A stretch of DNA of 64,000 bases from the NCBI RefSeq assembly GCF_014201675.1, contig NZ_JACHEZ010000001.1:372001-436000 (forward strand), written 5' to 3'. The DNA comes from Oceanithermus desulfurans (GTDB lineage Bacteria > Deinococcota > Deinococci > Deinococcales > Marinithermaceae). The notes below the pieces were generated by a model that had not been told where the DNA came from, did not search any database, and was given only the letters and a program-made list of their open reading frames with translations. This document shows, one piece after another, positions 1 through 9,087 of this stretch. How positions within the stretch are numbered: the first letter of the stretch is position 1; each line of letters opens with the position of its first letter. A program made the translations under genes and the position numbers.

Positions 1-81
1 AAGGCCCTGGGCATCGCCGCGGAGATCGACCTCTACACCAACGGCAACACCACGGTGTTGCGGGTGGGGGGTGGCGCATGA
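1..81 (+). CDS. hslV: HslV protease subunit, C-terminal fragment
   Basis: Only the last 26 codons are in the window. The peptide has the typical HslV ending, with ALGIAAEIDLYTN followed by a short tail. HslV is the threonine-protease ring of the HslUV cytosolic protease. The stop codon TGA (79-81) overlaps the ATG of hslU (78-80) in an ATGA junction, so the two subunits are translationally coupled, as expected for partners made in fixed proportion. The identification rests on this short tail plus the hslU neighbour; the active-site Thr lies outside the window. Confidence 0.85.
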   Translation, partial: KALGIAAEIDLYTNGNTTVLRVGGGA

Positions 82-1337
82 CCGAGCTGACGCCGCGCGA
101 GATCGTCGCCGAGCTCGACAAGTTCGTGATCGGACAGCAGGAGGCCAAGAAGGCCGTGGCCGTCGCCCTGCGCAACCGCTACCGGCGGCAGAAGCTCCCG
201 CCCGAGCTGCGTCGTGAGGTCAGCCCCAAGAACATCCTCATGATCGGCCCTACGGGCGTGGGCAAGACCGAGATCGCCCGCCGCCTGGCGCGGCTCTCGG
301 GCGCGCCCTTCCTCAAGGTGGAGGCCACCAAGTTCACCGAGGTGGGCTACGTGGGCCGCGACGTGGACTCGATCGTCCGCGACCTCGCGGAGGTGGCCTA
401 CCAGCTCGTCATGCGCGAGAAGACCGAGAAGGTCGCGGCGGTGGCGGCGCGCCTCGCCAGCAGCCAGATCGCCCAGATGCTGAACGTCCCCCACGAAGAC
501 GTCAGCGCCGGTCTGTACGACCACGAGTACGTCGAGGTGGAGGTCCCCGAGGAGCCCAAGCTCCCCTTCATGGGGATGCTCGGCGGCATGGAGGGGCAGA
601 TGCAGGGCCTACAGGACATGCTTTCGGGCCTTCTCCCCAAGCGCCCGGTGCGCCGGCGGATGCGCGTGGTGGAGGCCCGCGAGGTGCTCAAGAACCAGGA
701 GGCCGAGCGGCTGGTGGACAAGGAGGAGGTCAGCCAGGAGGCGGTGCGCCGCGCCCAGGAGGACGGCATCGTCTTCCTGGACGAGATCGACAAGATCGCC
801 GGTTCGTCGGCCGTTCAGGGGCCCGACGTCTCCGGCGAGGGGGTGCAGCGCGACCTGCTGCCCATCGTCGAGGGCACGGTGGTGAACACCCGGCTTGGCC
901 CGATTTCCACCGAGCACGTGCTCTTCATCGGCGCCGGGGCGTTCAACGTCGCCAAACCCAGCGACCTGATCCCCGAGCTGCAGGGACGCTTTCCCATCCG
1001 CGTCGAACTCGCCGAACTCACGGCCGAGGACTTCGAGCGCATCCTGCGCCACACCGAGAACTCGCTCATCAAGCAGTACACCGAGCTGCTGGCCACCGAC
1101 GGCACCGAGCTGGTCTTCGCCGACGAAGCCATCCGGGCCGTGGCCGACTTCGCCTACCGCGCCAACCGCGAACTCGAGGACATCGGCGCGCGGCGGCTCG
1201 CGACCGTGCTCGAGTACCTGCTCGAAGAGGTGAGCTTCCAGGTCGAGCTCGGCCGCGTCGAGATCACCAAGGAATACGTCGAAGAGCGCCTGGCTTCGGT
1301 TCTGGAGTCGGAAGATTTGTCGCGCTACATCCTCTAG
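78..1337 (+). CDS. hslU: ATP-dependent protease ATPase subunit HslU
   Basis: This 419-residue AAA+ unfoldase feeds substrates to HslV. Walker A GPTGVGKT lies at about residues 57-64 and Walker B IVFLDEID at about 231-239. The segment between them, rich in Glu, Met and Arg, is the intermediate (I) domain that contacts substrate; it is slightly short compared with the usual total of about 440 residues. The C-terminus EDLSRYIL is the conserved tail that docks into HslV pockets. The start overlaps the hslV stop in ATGA. The next gene follows after 10 bases with its own AGGAGG, so co-transcription is likely. Confidence 0.96.
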   Translation: MTELTPREIVAELDKFVIGQQEAKKAVAVALRNRYRRQKLPPELRREVSPKNILMIGPTGVGKTEIARRLARLSGAPFLKVEATKFTEVGYVGRDVDSIVRDLAEVAYQLVMREKTEKVAAVAARLASSQIAQMLNVPHEDVSAGLYDHEYVEVEVPEEPKLPFMGMLGGMEGQMQGLQDMLSGLLPKRPVRRRMRVVEAREVLKNQEAERLVDKEEVSQEAVRRAQEDGIVFLDEIDKIAGSSAVQGPDVSGEGVQRDLLPIVEGTVVNTRLGPISTEHVLFIGAGAFNVAKPSDLIPELQGRFPIRVELAELTAEDFERILRHTENSLIKQYTELLATDGTELVFADEAIRAVADFAYRANRELEDIGARRLATVLEYLLEEVSFQVELGRVEITKEYVEERLASVLESEDLSRYIL

Positions 1338-1347
1338 GAGGCAGATC

Positions 1348-2442
1348 ATGCGAAAACGGTCCTGGATTTGGTTACTTACCCTGGCAATGGCGATGGTGGG
1401 CTCGTCCTGGGCCCAGTCGGAGCAGGCCCAGCCCGAGCAGAAGGAGCCGAGCGTCAAGGCCTACCTGCTGGTGGGCGACGTCTACTACTCCTCCGGGGAG
1501 TACGACGCGGCGATGATCGCCTTCCGCCGGGCGCTGGAAAAAGAGCCCAACAACGTCTACGCGCTCTACGGCCTGGGCCGCACCCAGCTGAAGATGCACC
1601 AGTTCACCTCGGCGATCGAGAACCTCAAGCGGGCGATCGCGATCGACGGCAGCTACGCGCCGCTCTACGTGGCGCTGGCGCAGGCCTACACCGACCGCTA
1701 CCTGTACGCCGAGGACAAGACGGCCGCCGAGGAGTTCCTGGACCAGGCGCTCCTCATCCTCGACGACGCGCGCACGATCGACCCCAACTACCACGCCATC
1801 TACAACCAGCGGGGCCTCGTCTACCAGTACAAGGGCCAGCTCGACAAGGCCGAGGCCGCCTTCAAGCAGGCCCTCGCCATCGCCCCCGACGACGCCGTGG
1901 TGCGTTACAACCTCGCCCAGGTCTACCTCTCGCAGGGGAAGCTGGACGAGGCGCTCGACATGCTGGCGCAGGGCGTGGCCGTCGACCCGGCCTCGGCGCA
2001 GCTGCAGCTGCTCTACGGCAAGGTGCTGGCCGTCAAGGGGCGCCTGGCCGAGGCCGAGCAGGCGCTGGCCAAGGCCACCGAGCTGGCGCCGCTGAACGCG
2101 AGCACCTGGCTCAACCTGGGGCAGGTGTACTACCTCGAAAAGAAGTACGCCGAGGCCATCGACACCCTGGACAAGGCGATCGAGCTCGACCCCCTGGGCT
2201 ACCCGGAGGCGTACTTCTACCTGGGCCGCTCCCACCTCGAAGCCGGCCACGTCGACGACGCGCGGCTCAACCTTACCAAGGCGATCAAGCTCGCCCCCGA
2301 CAACGCCGACTACCACTACTGGTTGGCCCGGGCGCTGATCGCGGCGGGGGAGAACGACGCGGCGCGTGCCGAGCTGGAACGCGCGCTCGAGCTCGCCCCC
2401 AACCACCAGGAGGCCAAGAAGGCCCTCTCCACGCTCAAGTAG
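1348..2442 (+). CDS. secreted tetratricopeptide-repeat protein
   Basis: A 364-residue protein begins with a signal peptide of Arg/Lys followed by a hydrophobic stretch, ending near SSWAQ at about residue 23. The rest is a series of roughly nine TPR units carrying the usual alternation, for example Y..LG.....G....A and A.ELAP, from residue 40 to the end. No enzymatic motif is visible. TPR solenoids are protein-binding scaffolds, so a periplasmic or cell-envelope adaptor role is inferred. The start ATG has AGGAGG seven bases upstream and the gene directly follows hslU. An intrinsic terminator lies 17 bases after the stop. Confidence 0.85.
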   Translation: MRKRSWIWLLTLAMAMVGSSWAQSEQAQPEQKEPSVKAYLLVGDVYYSSGEYDAAMIAFRRALEKEPNNVYALYGLGRTQLKMHQFTSAIENLKRAIAIDGSYAPLYVALAQAYTDRYLYAEDKTAAEEFLDQALLILDDARTIDPNYHAIYNQRGLVYQYKGQLDKAEAAFKQALAIAPDDAVVRYNLAQVYLSQGKLDEALDMLAQGVAVDPASAQLQLLYGKVLAVKGRLAEAEQALAKATELAPLNASTWLNLGQVYYLEKKYAEAIDTLDKAIELDPLGYPEAYFYLGRSHLEAGHVDDARLNLTKAIKLAPDNADYHYWLARALIAAGENDAARAELERALELAPNHQEAKKALSTLK

Positions 2443-2458
2443 TCCCGTCCAGGACCGT

Positions 2459-2487
2459 GGCCCGGGGGCGACCCCGGGCCCGCTTTT
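2459..2487 (+). terminator. intrinsic terminator after hslVU-TPR
   Basis: A 9-bp GC stem (GGCCCGGGG, 2459-2467; CCCCGGGCC, 2472-2480) with a GCGA loop is followed by CGCTTTTG. It ends the transcript of the hslVU-TPR genes and separates it from the nurA promoter immediately downstream. Confidence 0.8.
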
Positions 2488-2496
2488 GCGCTGCGA

Positions 2497-2531
2497 TTAT
2501 GTTTGAAACATAACGCTGGGCCACGTATGAT
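2497..2531 (+). promoter_or_regulatory. nurA operon promoter with overlapping 17-bp palindrome
   Basis: TTGAAA (2503-2508), a 17-base spacer and TATGAT (2526-2531) form a near-consensus promoter. The -10 box ends seven bases before the ATG at 2539, so the message is probably leaderless. A perfect 17-bp palindrome, TTATGTTTGAAACATAA (2497-2513), covers the -35 box. This is the placement expected of a repressor operator. The regulator is unknown. Confidence 0.75.
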
Positions 2532-2538
2532 GGATTCC

Positions 2539-3483
2539 ATGAAACCGCGCCTGCGCCTCGAAGTCTGGAGTCCGGACCACGCCGCGCCGGAGGCCTCGCT
2601 CGCCCAGCCCCTGCCGGAGCTGCAGGCCGAGCCCGTCGCTGCGGACGGCCCCTGGGCGCCCAAGCGCGAGGCGGCGCCGTGGACGGGCCCGCTCTTCTTC
2701 GTGGACGGGCGGTTCCGTACCGACGCCCTGATCTTCCTGGACGACGCGCCCGCGCTGCTCGCAAGCGTAGCCGTGGGGGCGGTGGGGCTCGAGCCCGGAC
2801 GCGCCTTCTACGAGGAAGCGGCCTTCGCGGTGCGCCGCTTCCTGGTCGCCCCGCCCGGCGCCTGGCCCGAGCCGGTCTTCTCGCCGGCTCCCGGGCTCGA
2901 CTACGAGCTCGTCGAAGCCGGAGGCGAACCCGAGGCGCTGCGCGCCGCGGCGATGGAGCGCCGGGGCGCTTTGGAGATGGGGCTGGGGGACGGGCTGCGC
3001 GCGCGTCATCCCGGAGCCCTGGTGCTGCACGACGGCCCCCTGCACCGGCTGCCGGCGGCCGCGACCGCGGGACGGCTCGGCTTCGCCAAGACCCACCACC
3101 GCGGTTACCTGAACGCCGAGCAGGCGGCGTTGTTGGGTGAGCTGGCGGCGGGTGAGCGCAGCCCGGTCTTCACTTTCACCCGCGGCGAGCGCCGTTTCTA
3201 TTCGTGGTACCTGCGGCTGCCGCTCGAGCCCGAGCGGCCCTACGCGGCCGCGGCGACGCTGCTGCGGGTCGAGACCGCAGCTCCCGAGGCCGAGGCCCTA
3301 CGGCTCGCGCCGGTTTCGCTTGGCGTCCTGCCGCGCCTGGCTTCGCGGCCCTTCCGGGACCCGCGCGCGCCGCAGAACCTGGTTCCGGTGGGGGCGCTCG
3401 AGCGCGAGCTGGGGCGCAGGCTGGGCAGCGCGGGCCTGATCCGCAGGCGGTTGCTCGAACACATTCGGCGGGAGGCGGTATGA
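2539..3483 (+). CDS. nurA: NurA-family 5'-3' nuclease
   Basis: A 314-residue protein with the NurA-domain layout. It has an acidic VDG motif (FFVDG, Asp near residue 56) for metal binding, a second Asp in LHDGPLHRLP and the downstream Lys/His segment FAKTHHRGYL. NurA is the nuclease partner of the HerA translocase in DNA-end resection. The start was set at ATG 2539 because the -10 box lies at 2526-2531; earlier in-frame starts (TTG 2503, ATG 2527 and 2530) lie inside promoter elements. The gene overlaps herA by four bases (ATGA), which supports the pairing. Residue assignments were made by eye. Confidence 0.85.
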   Translation: MKPRLRLEVWSPDHAAPEASLAQPLPELQAEPVAADGPWAPKREAAPWTGPLFFVDGRFRTDALIFLDDAPALLASVAVGAVGLEPGRAFYEEAAFAVRRFLVAPPGAWPEPVFSPAPGLDYELVEAGGEPEALRAAAMERRGALEMGLGDGLRARHPGALVLHDGPLHRLPAAATAGRLGFAKTHHRGYLNAEQAALLGELAAGERSPVFTFTRGERRFYSWYLRLPLEPERPYAAAATLLRVETAAPEAEALRLAPVSLGVLPRLASRPFRDPRAPQNLVPVGALERELGRRLGSAGLIRRRLLEHIRREAV

Positions 3484-5210
3484 AGAAAGAAGCGATCGGC
3501 GTCGTCCTCGGCAGCCGCGAGGCGACCCCCCTGGAGTTCTGGATCGGCATTCAAGACGGCCTGGTGCGCCTCGACGACGTGGTCTGGGTCGAGGCCGACC
3601 ACGGCGGCCTCGTGGTGCGCTACTACGGCATGGTCGACCGGGTGCACAAGGTGCTCGAGGGCACCCAGTTCGACTCCGACACCTTCCTGGCCGCGGGCCA
3701 CCTGATTCCCACCAACACCGCCTACGTGGCCCACGTGACGGTGACCCGGCTCGAGCCCGAGGAGTACCTGCCGCCGGACCCGGGCAGCCCGGTCTACCTG
3801 GCGCGGGGGGATTCCCTGGACGCCGCCCTCTACTACGACCGCATGAAGCAGAAACTCCCGGTCGGGTTCATGCGCAACGGCGAGCCCGCCTTCGTCAACC
3901 TCGCCTTCCTCGACGGCCGCCAGGGCGGGCACGTGAACATCTCGGGCATCTCGGGCGTCGCCGCCAAGACCAGCTACGCCCTCTTCCTGCTCCACAGCCT
4001 CTACACCTCGGGCGTGCTCGAGGACGCCGCCAGCGCCAAGACCCTGATCTTCAACGTCAAGGGACAGGACCTCTTCTACCTCGACCGCCCCAACCGCGAG
4101 CTGGCTCCTGAAGAGCGCGAGCGCTACGCGGCCATGGGCCTCGCCGCCGAGCCCTTCGCGAGCGTCGCCTTCTTCGCCCCGCCGCGGCTCGCGCAGGGCC
4201 AGGGCCATATCACGCCCAGCAGCCACCGGGCGGAAGGCGTGCGGGCGTACCACTGGTCGCTCGTCGACTTCTGCCGGGACGGCCTTCTGCCCTTCCTCTT
4301 CAGCGACCGCGGTGCGATGAGCAACCTGGGCTTTCTGATCGACCACGTCACCGCGCGGCTGGCGGCGCTGGCCCACGGCCAGGAGGGCCCCGAGCTCTAC
4401 GTGGACGACTGGCCCGAAGGGCCAACCGCCGAGGCTGGTGTTTTCGATTCGCTTGGTCGGGTCAAGATAGACAGCTTCGGGCGGTTGGTGGACTATCTGG
4501 AGTTCCAGCTCTTGGGTGCCGAAAGTGAGGGCGAGGCGGCGAGCGGCAACCAACGTTGGACCGCGCGCCAGCACACCGGCACCCTGCAGGCCTTCGTGCG
4601 CCGCCTGCGCGCCGCGGCCCGCAACGTGGGCCATCTCATCCGCGGCGATGCCCCCAGCAACGCGCCCGATCCCCTGGGAAGTTCGGCACAAATCAACGTC
4701 GTGGACCTCCACAACCTCAGCCCCCAGGCGCAGATGTTCGTGGTGGGCTCACTCTTGCGCCGTGTCTTCGGCGCCAAGGAGTCGGGCCGGCACCGGGGCA
4801 AGGTCTTCGTGGTGCTCGACGAGCTCAACAAGTACGCCCCGCGCGAGGGCGAGAGCCCCATCAAGGACATCCTCCTCGACATCGCCGAGCGCGGCCGCTC
4901 GCTGGGGGTCATCCTCATCGGCGCCCAGCAGACGGCCAGCGAGGTGGAGCGGCGGGTGGTGGGCAACGCCGCGGTGCGGGTGGTGGGCCGGCTCGACGCC
5001 GCCGAGGCCGAGCGCCCCGAGTACCGCTATTTGCCCGGGGCCTTCCGCGACCGGGCGCTGATTCTCCCCCAGGGCACGATGATCCTTCACCAGCCCGAGG
5101 TGCCCGTTCCCGTCGCCGTCCAGTTCCCTTATCCTGCCTGGGCGACCAAGGCCAGCGAGGCCGCGCAGGACGTATCCGACGAGGCGCTCAAGGACGAGCT
5201 GGGTCTATAG
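3480..5210 (+). CDS. herA: HerA-type hexameric DNA translocase ATPase
   Basis: A 576-residue ATPase of the HerA/FtsK superfamily. The N-terminal part is a beta-rich HAS-barrel-like region (about 1-110). The Walker A-like GISGVAAKTS follows at about 156-165, and the Walker B VFVVLDELNKYAP begins near 441 with the catalytic Asp-Glu. A GAQQT sensor-like segment comes later. HerA rings pump duplex DNA and activate NurA. The reading frame is open further upstream, but the ATG at 3480 overlaps the nurA stop and gives the expected length. The TAG stop is reused as part of the -10 box for sbcD. Confidence 0.88.
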   Translation: MKKEAIGVVLGSREATPLEFWIGIQDGLVRLDDVVWVEADHGGLVVRYYGMVDRVHKVLEGTQFDSDTFLAAGHLIPTNTAYVAHVTVTRLEPEEYLPPDPGSPVYLARGDSLDAALYYDRMKQKLPVGFMRNGEPAFVNLAFLDGRQGGHVNISGISGVAAKTSYALFLLHSLYTSGVLEDAASAKTLIFNVKGQDLFYLDRPNRELAPEERERYAAMGLAAEPFASVAFFAPPRLAQGQGHITPSSHRAEGVRAYHWSLVDFCRDGLLPFLFSDRGAMSNLGFLIDHVTARLAALAHGQEGPELYVDDWPEGPTAEAGVFDSLGRVKIDSFGRLVDYLEFQLLGAESEGEAASGNQRWTARQHTGTLQAFVRRLRAAARNVGHLIRGDAPSNAPDPLGSSAQINVVDLHNLSPQAQMFVVGSLLRRVFGAKESGRHRGKVFVVLDELNKYAPREGESPIKDILLDIAERGRSLGVILIGAQQTASEVERRVVGNAAVRVVGRLDAAEAERPEYRYLPGAFRDRALILPQGTMILHQPEVPVPVAVQFPYPAWATKASEAAQDVSDEALKDELGL

Positions 5211-5213
5211 AAT
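5208..5213 (+). promoter_or_regulatory. leaderless -10 box for sbcD
   Basis: TAGAAT lies six bases before the sbcD ATG (5220). Its TAG is the herA stop codon. No convincing -35 is visible. The spacing matches the leaderless pattern seen at many genes in this window, suggesting sbcDC can be transcribed separately from nurA-herA. Confidence 0.5.
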
Positions 5214-5219
5214 CGAACC

Positions 5220-6383
5220 ATGGCTCTGAGGCTCCTCCACACCGCCGACTGGCACCTGGGCAAGGTGCTCAAGGGCGTGGACCGCACCCCGGAGATCGCC
5301 TCGGCCCTCGCCGATCACCTGCGCATCGTGCGCGAGGAGAAGATCGACCTGGTCGTCGTCGCCGGCGACCTCTTCGACCGCCCGCGGGTGAGCGCCGAGG
5401 CCGAGGCCGCGGCCTTCGAGTTCTTCCTGGGATTGCGCGAGCTGGGGGTGCCGGCGCTGGTGATCAGCGGCAACCACGACTCGCGCCCGCGCCTGGAGGC
5501 GCTGGCGCCGCTGCTGGAGCTCGCCGGCGCGCACGTGCGTGGCGAGCTGCGGGTGCGCGGCGAGGGCGGGGCGGTGCGGCGCGACTGGGGCGAGGCGGCG
5601 CTGCTGCCCTTTCTTTCCGAGCGGCGCGCCGTCAAGGCGGCGCAGCTGCTCGAAGCCGACGAGGGGAGCTGGCAGCACGGCTACTCGGAAACCGTGGGCA
5701 GGCTCATCGCCAACCTGACCGCGGGCTTCGGTCCCGGCCGCATCAACCTGCTCGTCGCCCACCTGACCCTCGCCGGAGCCAACCTGAAGCTGGGCGGGGG
5801 CGAGTTTAGCTTCTACGTGGGCAACAGCTACGCGGTGGACCCGGCGTACCTGCCCACGAGCGCGACCTACGTGGCCCTGGGGCACATCCACCGGCAGCAG
5901 AAGGTTACGGACGCTCCGGCGGCCTGGTACTCGGGCTCGCTGGTGCAGCTCGACTTCGGCGAGGGCGAGGACGCCGAGCGGGGGGTGCTGGTGGTGGAGC
6001 TCGAGCCCGACCGGCCGCCCGTCGTCCACCCGCTCAACCCCGGCTGGGGCAAGCCGCTGCGCACGTTTCGCCTCGACCCCGAGCAGCTGGACCGCCGTCT
6101 GCCCGAGGTGGAAAACTGGCCCGGCTACGCCAAGCTGGTGCTCGCTGGCCCGCCCAACAGCGCCCTGCGCGAGCGGCTGTATCAGGACAACCCGCACCTG
6201 CTCGAGGTCCGCTTCGAGACCGAGGCCCCCGACCCCCTGGCCGAGGCCGCGGCCAAGGTGGAGACCCTGAGCTGGCCCGAGGCCTACGAACGCTACCTGC
6301 GCGAGGTGCGGGGGCTCGAGGAAATGGACGCGTTGCTCGCCGCTTTCCGCGAGCTTTACGAGGAGGGGCATGCGTCCGCTTAG
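5220..6383 (+). CDS. sbcD: SbcD/Mre11-like nuclease subunit
   Basis: A 387-residue metallophosphoesterase. Metal-ligand motifs appear in the Mre11/SbcD order: HTADWHLGK near the start, VVVAGDLFDR at about 41-50, ISGNHDSRPR at about 81-90, VAHLTLAG and the GHIHRQQK motif. With SbcC it forms the ATP-gated SMC-type nuclease that opens hairpins and blocked DNA ends. The start ATG is 9 bases after herA. The 3' end overlaps sbcC by 14 bases, so the two subunits are coupled. Confidence 0.94.
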   Translation: MALRLLHTADWHLGKVLKGVDRTPEIASALADHLRIVREEKIDLVVVAGDLFDRPRVSAEAEAAAFEFFLGLRELGVPALVISGNHDSRPRLEALAPLLELAGAHVRGELRVRGEGGAVRRDWGEAALLPFLSERRAVKAAQLLEADEGSWQHGYSETVGRLIANLTAGFGPGRINLLVAHLTLAGANLKLGGGEFSFYVGNSYAVDPAYLPTSATYVALGHIHRQQKVTDAPAAWYSGSLVQLDFGEGEDAERGVLVVELEPDRPPVVHPLNPGWGKPLRTFRLDPEQLDRRLPEVENWPGYAKLVLAGPPNSALRERLYQDNPHLLEVRFETEAPDPLAEAAAKVETLSWPEAYERYLREVRGLEEMDALLAAFRELYEEGHASA

Positions 6384-9063
6384 GCTCGACCTCGAAGGGT
6401 TCGGCGCCTTCGCCCGGCACGCGTCGGTCGACTTTTCCGACGTCGAGCTCTTCGCGATCACCGGCCCCACGGGTTCGGGGAAGACGACGCTGCTCGACGC
6501 CGTGACCTTCGCCCTCTACGGCGAGACGCCGCGCATGGGGCGCAAGGGGCTGAAGGCGCTGCTTCACCCCGGCGTCAAGAAGGCCTGGGTGCAGCTGGTC
6601 TTCCGGCTGGGGGACGAGGTCTGGCGGGTGACGCGGGTGATCGCCGGCAAGACCGAGGCGCGGCTCGAGCGGCAGATGGGCGCGGAGTGGCAGCTTTCCA
6701 GCGCCTCGGAAAAGGTGAAGACGCTCAACGCCGCCGTCGAGCGGCTTTTGGGCCTCGACTACGACGCCTTTACCCGCGCCATCCTGCTGCCGCAGGGACG
6801 GTTCGACGCCTTCCTCAAGGGCGACAGCCGCGAACGGCGCGAGCTGCTCTTCTCGCTCTACGGCCTCGCGGGCCTGGCCGGGCTGCGCGAGCGGGCGGTG
6901 GCGCGGCTGGGCGAGCTGCGCGAACGTCTGGCCGAGGCCCGCACCATGACCGCGCACCTCGAGGGCGTGGACGCGGCCGCCGTGGAGGCTGCGCGGGAAG
7001 AACACAAGCGGCTCGCGGAGGAGCGGGACCGGCGCGCCGCGGAGATCGCCGCACTCGAGCGGGAGCTGAGCGCACTGGACGAGCTGGCGGAGCTCTGGCA
7101 GGAAAAGCGTACCCTGGAAGGCCGCCAGAAGGCGCTGGAGGCCGAAGCGGAGGCCATGGCGGAGGTGGAGGGCTGGCTCGAGCGCGCCCGCGCGGCCGAG
7201 CAGGCGCTGCCCGAAGTGCGCCGCCTGGAGGACGCCCGCAGAAGGCTTGAGCGCCAGAACCGCGAACTGGGTAAGAAAGAAGAAGCCTACCAAAAGGCGA
7301 AAAACGCTTGGGAACGCGTGAACGAGGCCTTCGACGAGCGCCTTCTCGAGGACCTGCGCACCCGCGCCGCGACCCTGCCCCTGCTCGAGGCCAAGGCGCG
7401 CACCCTGGCGGCTTTAGGCGGGGCCACGGCGGGGGAGGGGGTCGAGGACTACCAGGAAGCGACCTACCGGCAGCTGGAAAGCCAGCTTCGCGCCGCCGAG
7501 GAGCGCCGCAAGGCCCTGGCCGAGGCCGAACGTCTGCGAAAACGGGCGGCGCAGCTGGAAAAACGGATCGCCGATCTGGAAAAAGAACTTGCCGCGGCCA
7601 CGGAGCGCCGGGAAAGGCTCAAAGAGGCGGGCGTGGAGCTCAGAAGAAAGCTGGACGAGCTCAGGCAGCGGCTCAGCGCCGAGCGCCGCCGTGCCGACGT
7701 GGCCTCGTTTCGCCATCTGCTCAGGCCCGGCGAGCCCTGCCCGCTTTGCGGGCAGCCGGTGCACGAACCGCCCCCGGCCGCCCAGAGCCCGCTGGCCGGG
7801 CTGGAGGCCGAGGCCGAACGGCTGGCCGCCGAGCTCGAGGAAAAACGCGGTGCCTGGCGCGAGGCGGAAGGCGAGATCAAGGGCATGAGGGAACGCCTGA
7901 GCGACGGGCGAAAGCAGCTGGCCGAGCTCCGGGAAGACCTTAGTCGCGCCGAAGCGGTCGCCGGCGCCCGGGGCCCCGAAGACGTGGAACGGCTGGTTGC
8001 GCGGCTGGCCGCCATGCGCCGCGGCCTGGCCGCGGAACTGGAGCGGATGACCGGCGGCCGGGACCCCGAAACCTACGCGCGCGAACTGCGCAGCAGGCTC
8101 GCCGAGCTGGAGCGCCGCGCCAAGGAGTTGGAGAGGGCGAAGCGAGCGCTCGACCAGGCGCAGGAAGAGCTCGCGCGCGCCCGCGAGCGCCACGCCGCCC
8201 TGGCCGAGGCGCTGGGGCCGCTGGAGGAGAGCGTGGCCGCGCTGCTGGGGCAGCTGGGGTTCGAGGGGCCGGAGCAGGTGGAAGCGGCCCGCCGCAGCCC
8301 CGAAGAGCTCGAGCGGCTGGCTGCGCGGCTGGCCTCCTGGCGCGAGGAGCGGGCCTACGTGGCGAAGCGGCTCGACGAGGTGACCCGGTCGCTCGCCGGC
8401 AAACCGGAGGTGGACCCCCAGGCACTCCGGACGAAAAAGGAGCGGCTCGAAGCCGCGGTCCAGGCCCGTGCCGAGCTGGAAGCCCAGCTGGGCCGGCTGG
8501 AGGAGAGGATCGACCGCCTGGAGCGCGACCTCGCGCAGAAACGCGAGGCGGAAAAGCGGGCGGCGGAGCTGGTCGGGCAGGTGGGCGTTTGGGAGCAGCT
8601 GGCCGAGGACCTGAAAGGGCACAAGTTCCCGGACTACCTGCTCGAGCGTCTGCAGCTCGACATGCTGGCCCGCGCCTCCGAGCTGCTGTTCGCCCTCTCG
8701 CAGCACCGCTACCGTTTTCGTCTGGCCGACGGCGTCTACCACGTCGAAGACCTCTGGACCGGCGCGGTGCGGCCGGCCAAGACGCTTTCCGGGGGCGAGA
8801 CCTTTCTCGCCTCGCTCAGCCTGGCGCTCTCGCTTTCCGAACACCTCTCGCGCGGCCGTCTGGGCGCGCTCTTCCTCGACGAGGGTTTCGGCACCCTCGA
8901 CGCCGAGGCGCTGGAGCTGGCCGCCGAGGTGCTCGAGGCCCTGCCCACTCAGGGGCGGATGGTGGGGGTGGTGACCCACGTGCCCGAGCTGGCCCAGCGG
9001 CTGCCGGCGCGGCTCGTCGTCGAGAAGGCGCCCCAGGGGAGCCGGGTGCACTGGGAAGGGTAA
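6370..9063 (+). CDS. sbcC: SbcC/Rad50-like SMC ATPase
   Basis: An 897-residue protein with the Rad50 layout. The N-terminal ATPase half has Walker [10 protein letters not shown] at about 32-40. Long Glu/Arg/Ala-rich coiled coils flank a zinc hook CPLC at residues 457-460. The C-terminal ATPase half has the signature LSGGET near 806 and Walker [12 protein letters not shown] near 835. It partners with SbcD to process double-strand ends. The ATG at 6370 has GAGGAGG close upstream and overlaps sbcD. It is the last gene of the nurA-herA-sbcD-sbcC run. Confidence 0.95.
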   Translation: MRPLRLDLEGFGAFARHASVDFSDVELFAITGPTGSGKTTLLDAVTFALYGETPRMGRKGLKALLHPGVKKAWVQLVFRLGDEVWRVTRVIAGKTEARLERQMGAEWQLSSASEKVKTLNAAVERLLGLDYDAFTRAILLPQGRFDAFLKGDSRERRELLFSLYGLAGLAGLRERAVARLGELRERLAEARTMTAHLEGVDAAAVEAAREEHKRLAEERDRRAAEIAALERELSALDELAELWQEKRTLEGRQKALEAEAEAMAEVEGWLERARAAEQALPEVRRLEDARRRLERQNRELGKKEEAYQKAKNAWERVNEAFDERLLEDLRTRAATLPLLEAKARTLAALGGATAGEGVEDYQEATYRQLESQLRAAEERRKALAEAERLRKRAAQLEKRIADLEKELAAATERRERLKEAGVELRRKLDELRQRLSAERRRADVASFRHLLRPGEPCPLCGQPVHEPPPAAQSPLAGLEAEAERLAAELEEKRGAWREAEGEIKGMRERLSDGRKQLAELREDLSRAEAVAGARGPEDVERLVARLAAMRRGLAAELERMTGGRDPETYARELRSRLAELERRAKELERAKRALDQAQEELARARERHAALAEALGPLEESVAALLGQLGFEGPEQVEAARRSPEELERLAARLASWREERAYVAKRLDEVTRSLAGKPEVDPQALRTKKERLEAAVQARAELEAQLGRLEERIDRLERDLAQKREAEKRAAELVGQVGVWEQLAEDLKGHKFPDYLLERLQLDMLARASELLFALSQHRYRFRLADGVYHVEDLWTGAVRPAKTLSGGETFLASLSLALSLSEHLSRGRLGALFLDEGFGTLDAEALELAAEVLEALPTQGRMVGVVTHVPELAQRLPARLVVEKAPQGSRVHWEG

Positions 9064-9072
9064 CCCCGGTGC

Positions 9073-9078
9073 TATACT
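9073..9078 (+). promoter_or_regulatory. candidate -10 box for murJ
   Basis: TATACT lies nine bases before the TTG start of murJ and just after the sbcC stop. There is no good -35 at the usual distance. This is consistent with a very short or absent 5' leader. Confidence 0.45.
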
Positions 9079-9087
9079 GAACCCGGT

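Noticed and set aside
2503-2538. TTG 2503 or ATG 2527/2530 as the nurA start
   Set aside because: These triplets lie within the -35 and -10 boxes of the promoter; ATG 2539 lies where transcription should start.
3204-3479. An extended HerA start giving a protein about 90 residues longer
   Set aside because: The extra segment is an out-of-frame reading of nurA; ATG 3480 overlaps the nurA stop and begins a normal HerA N-terminus.
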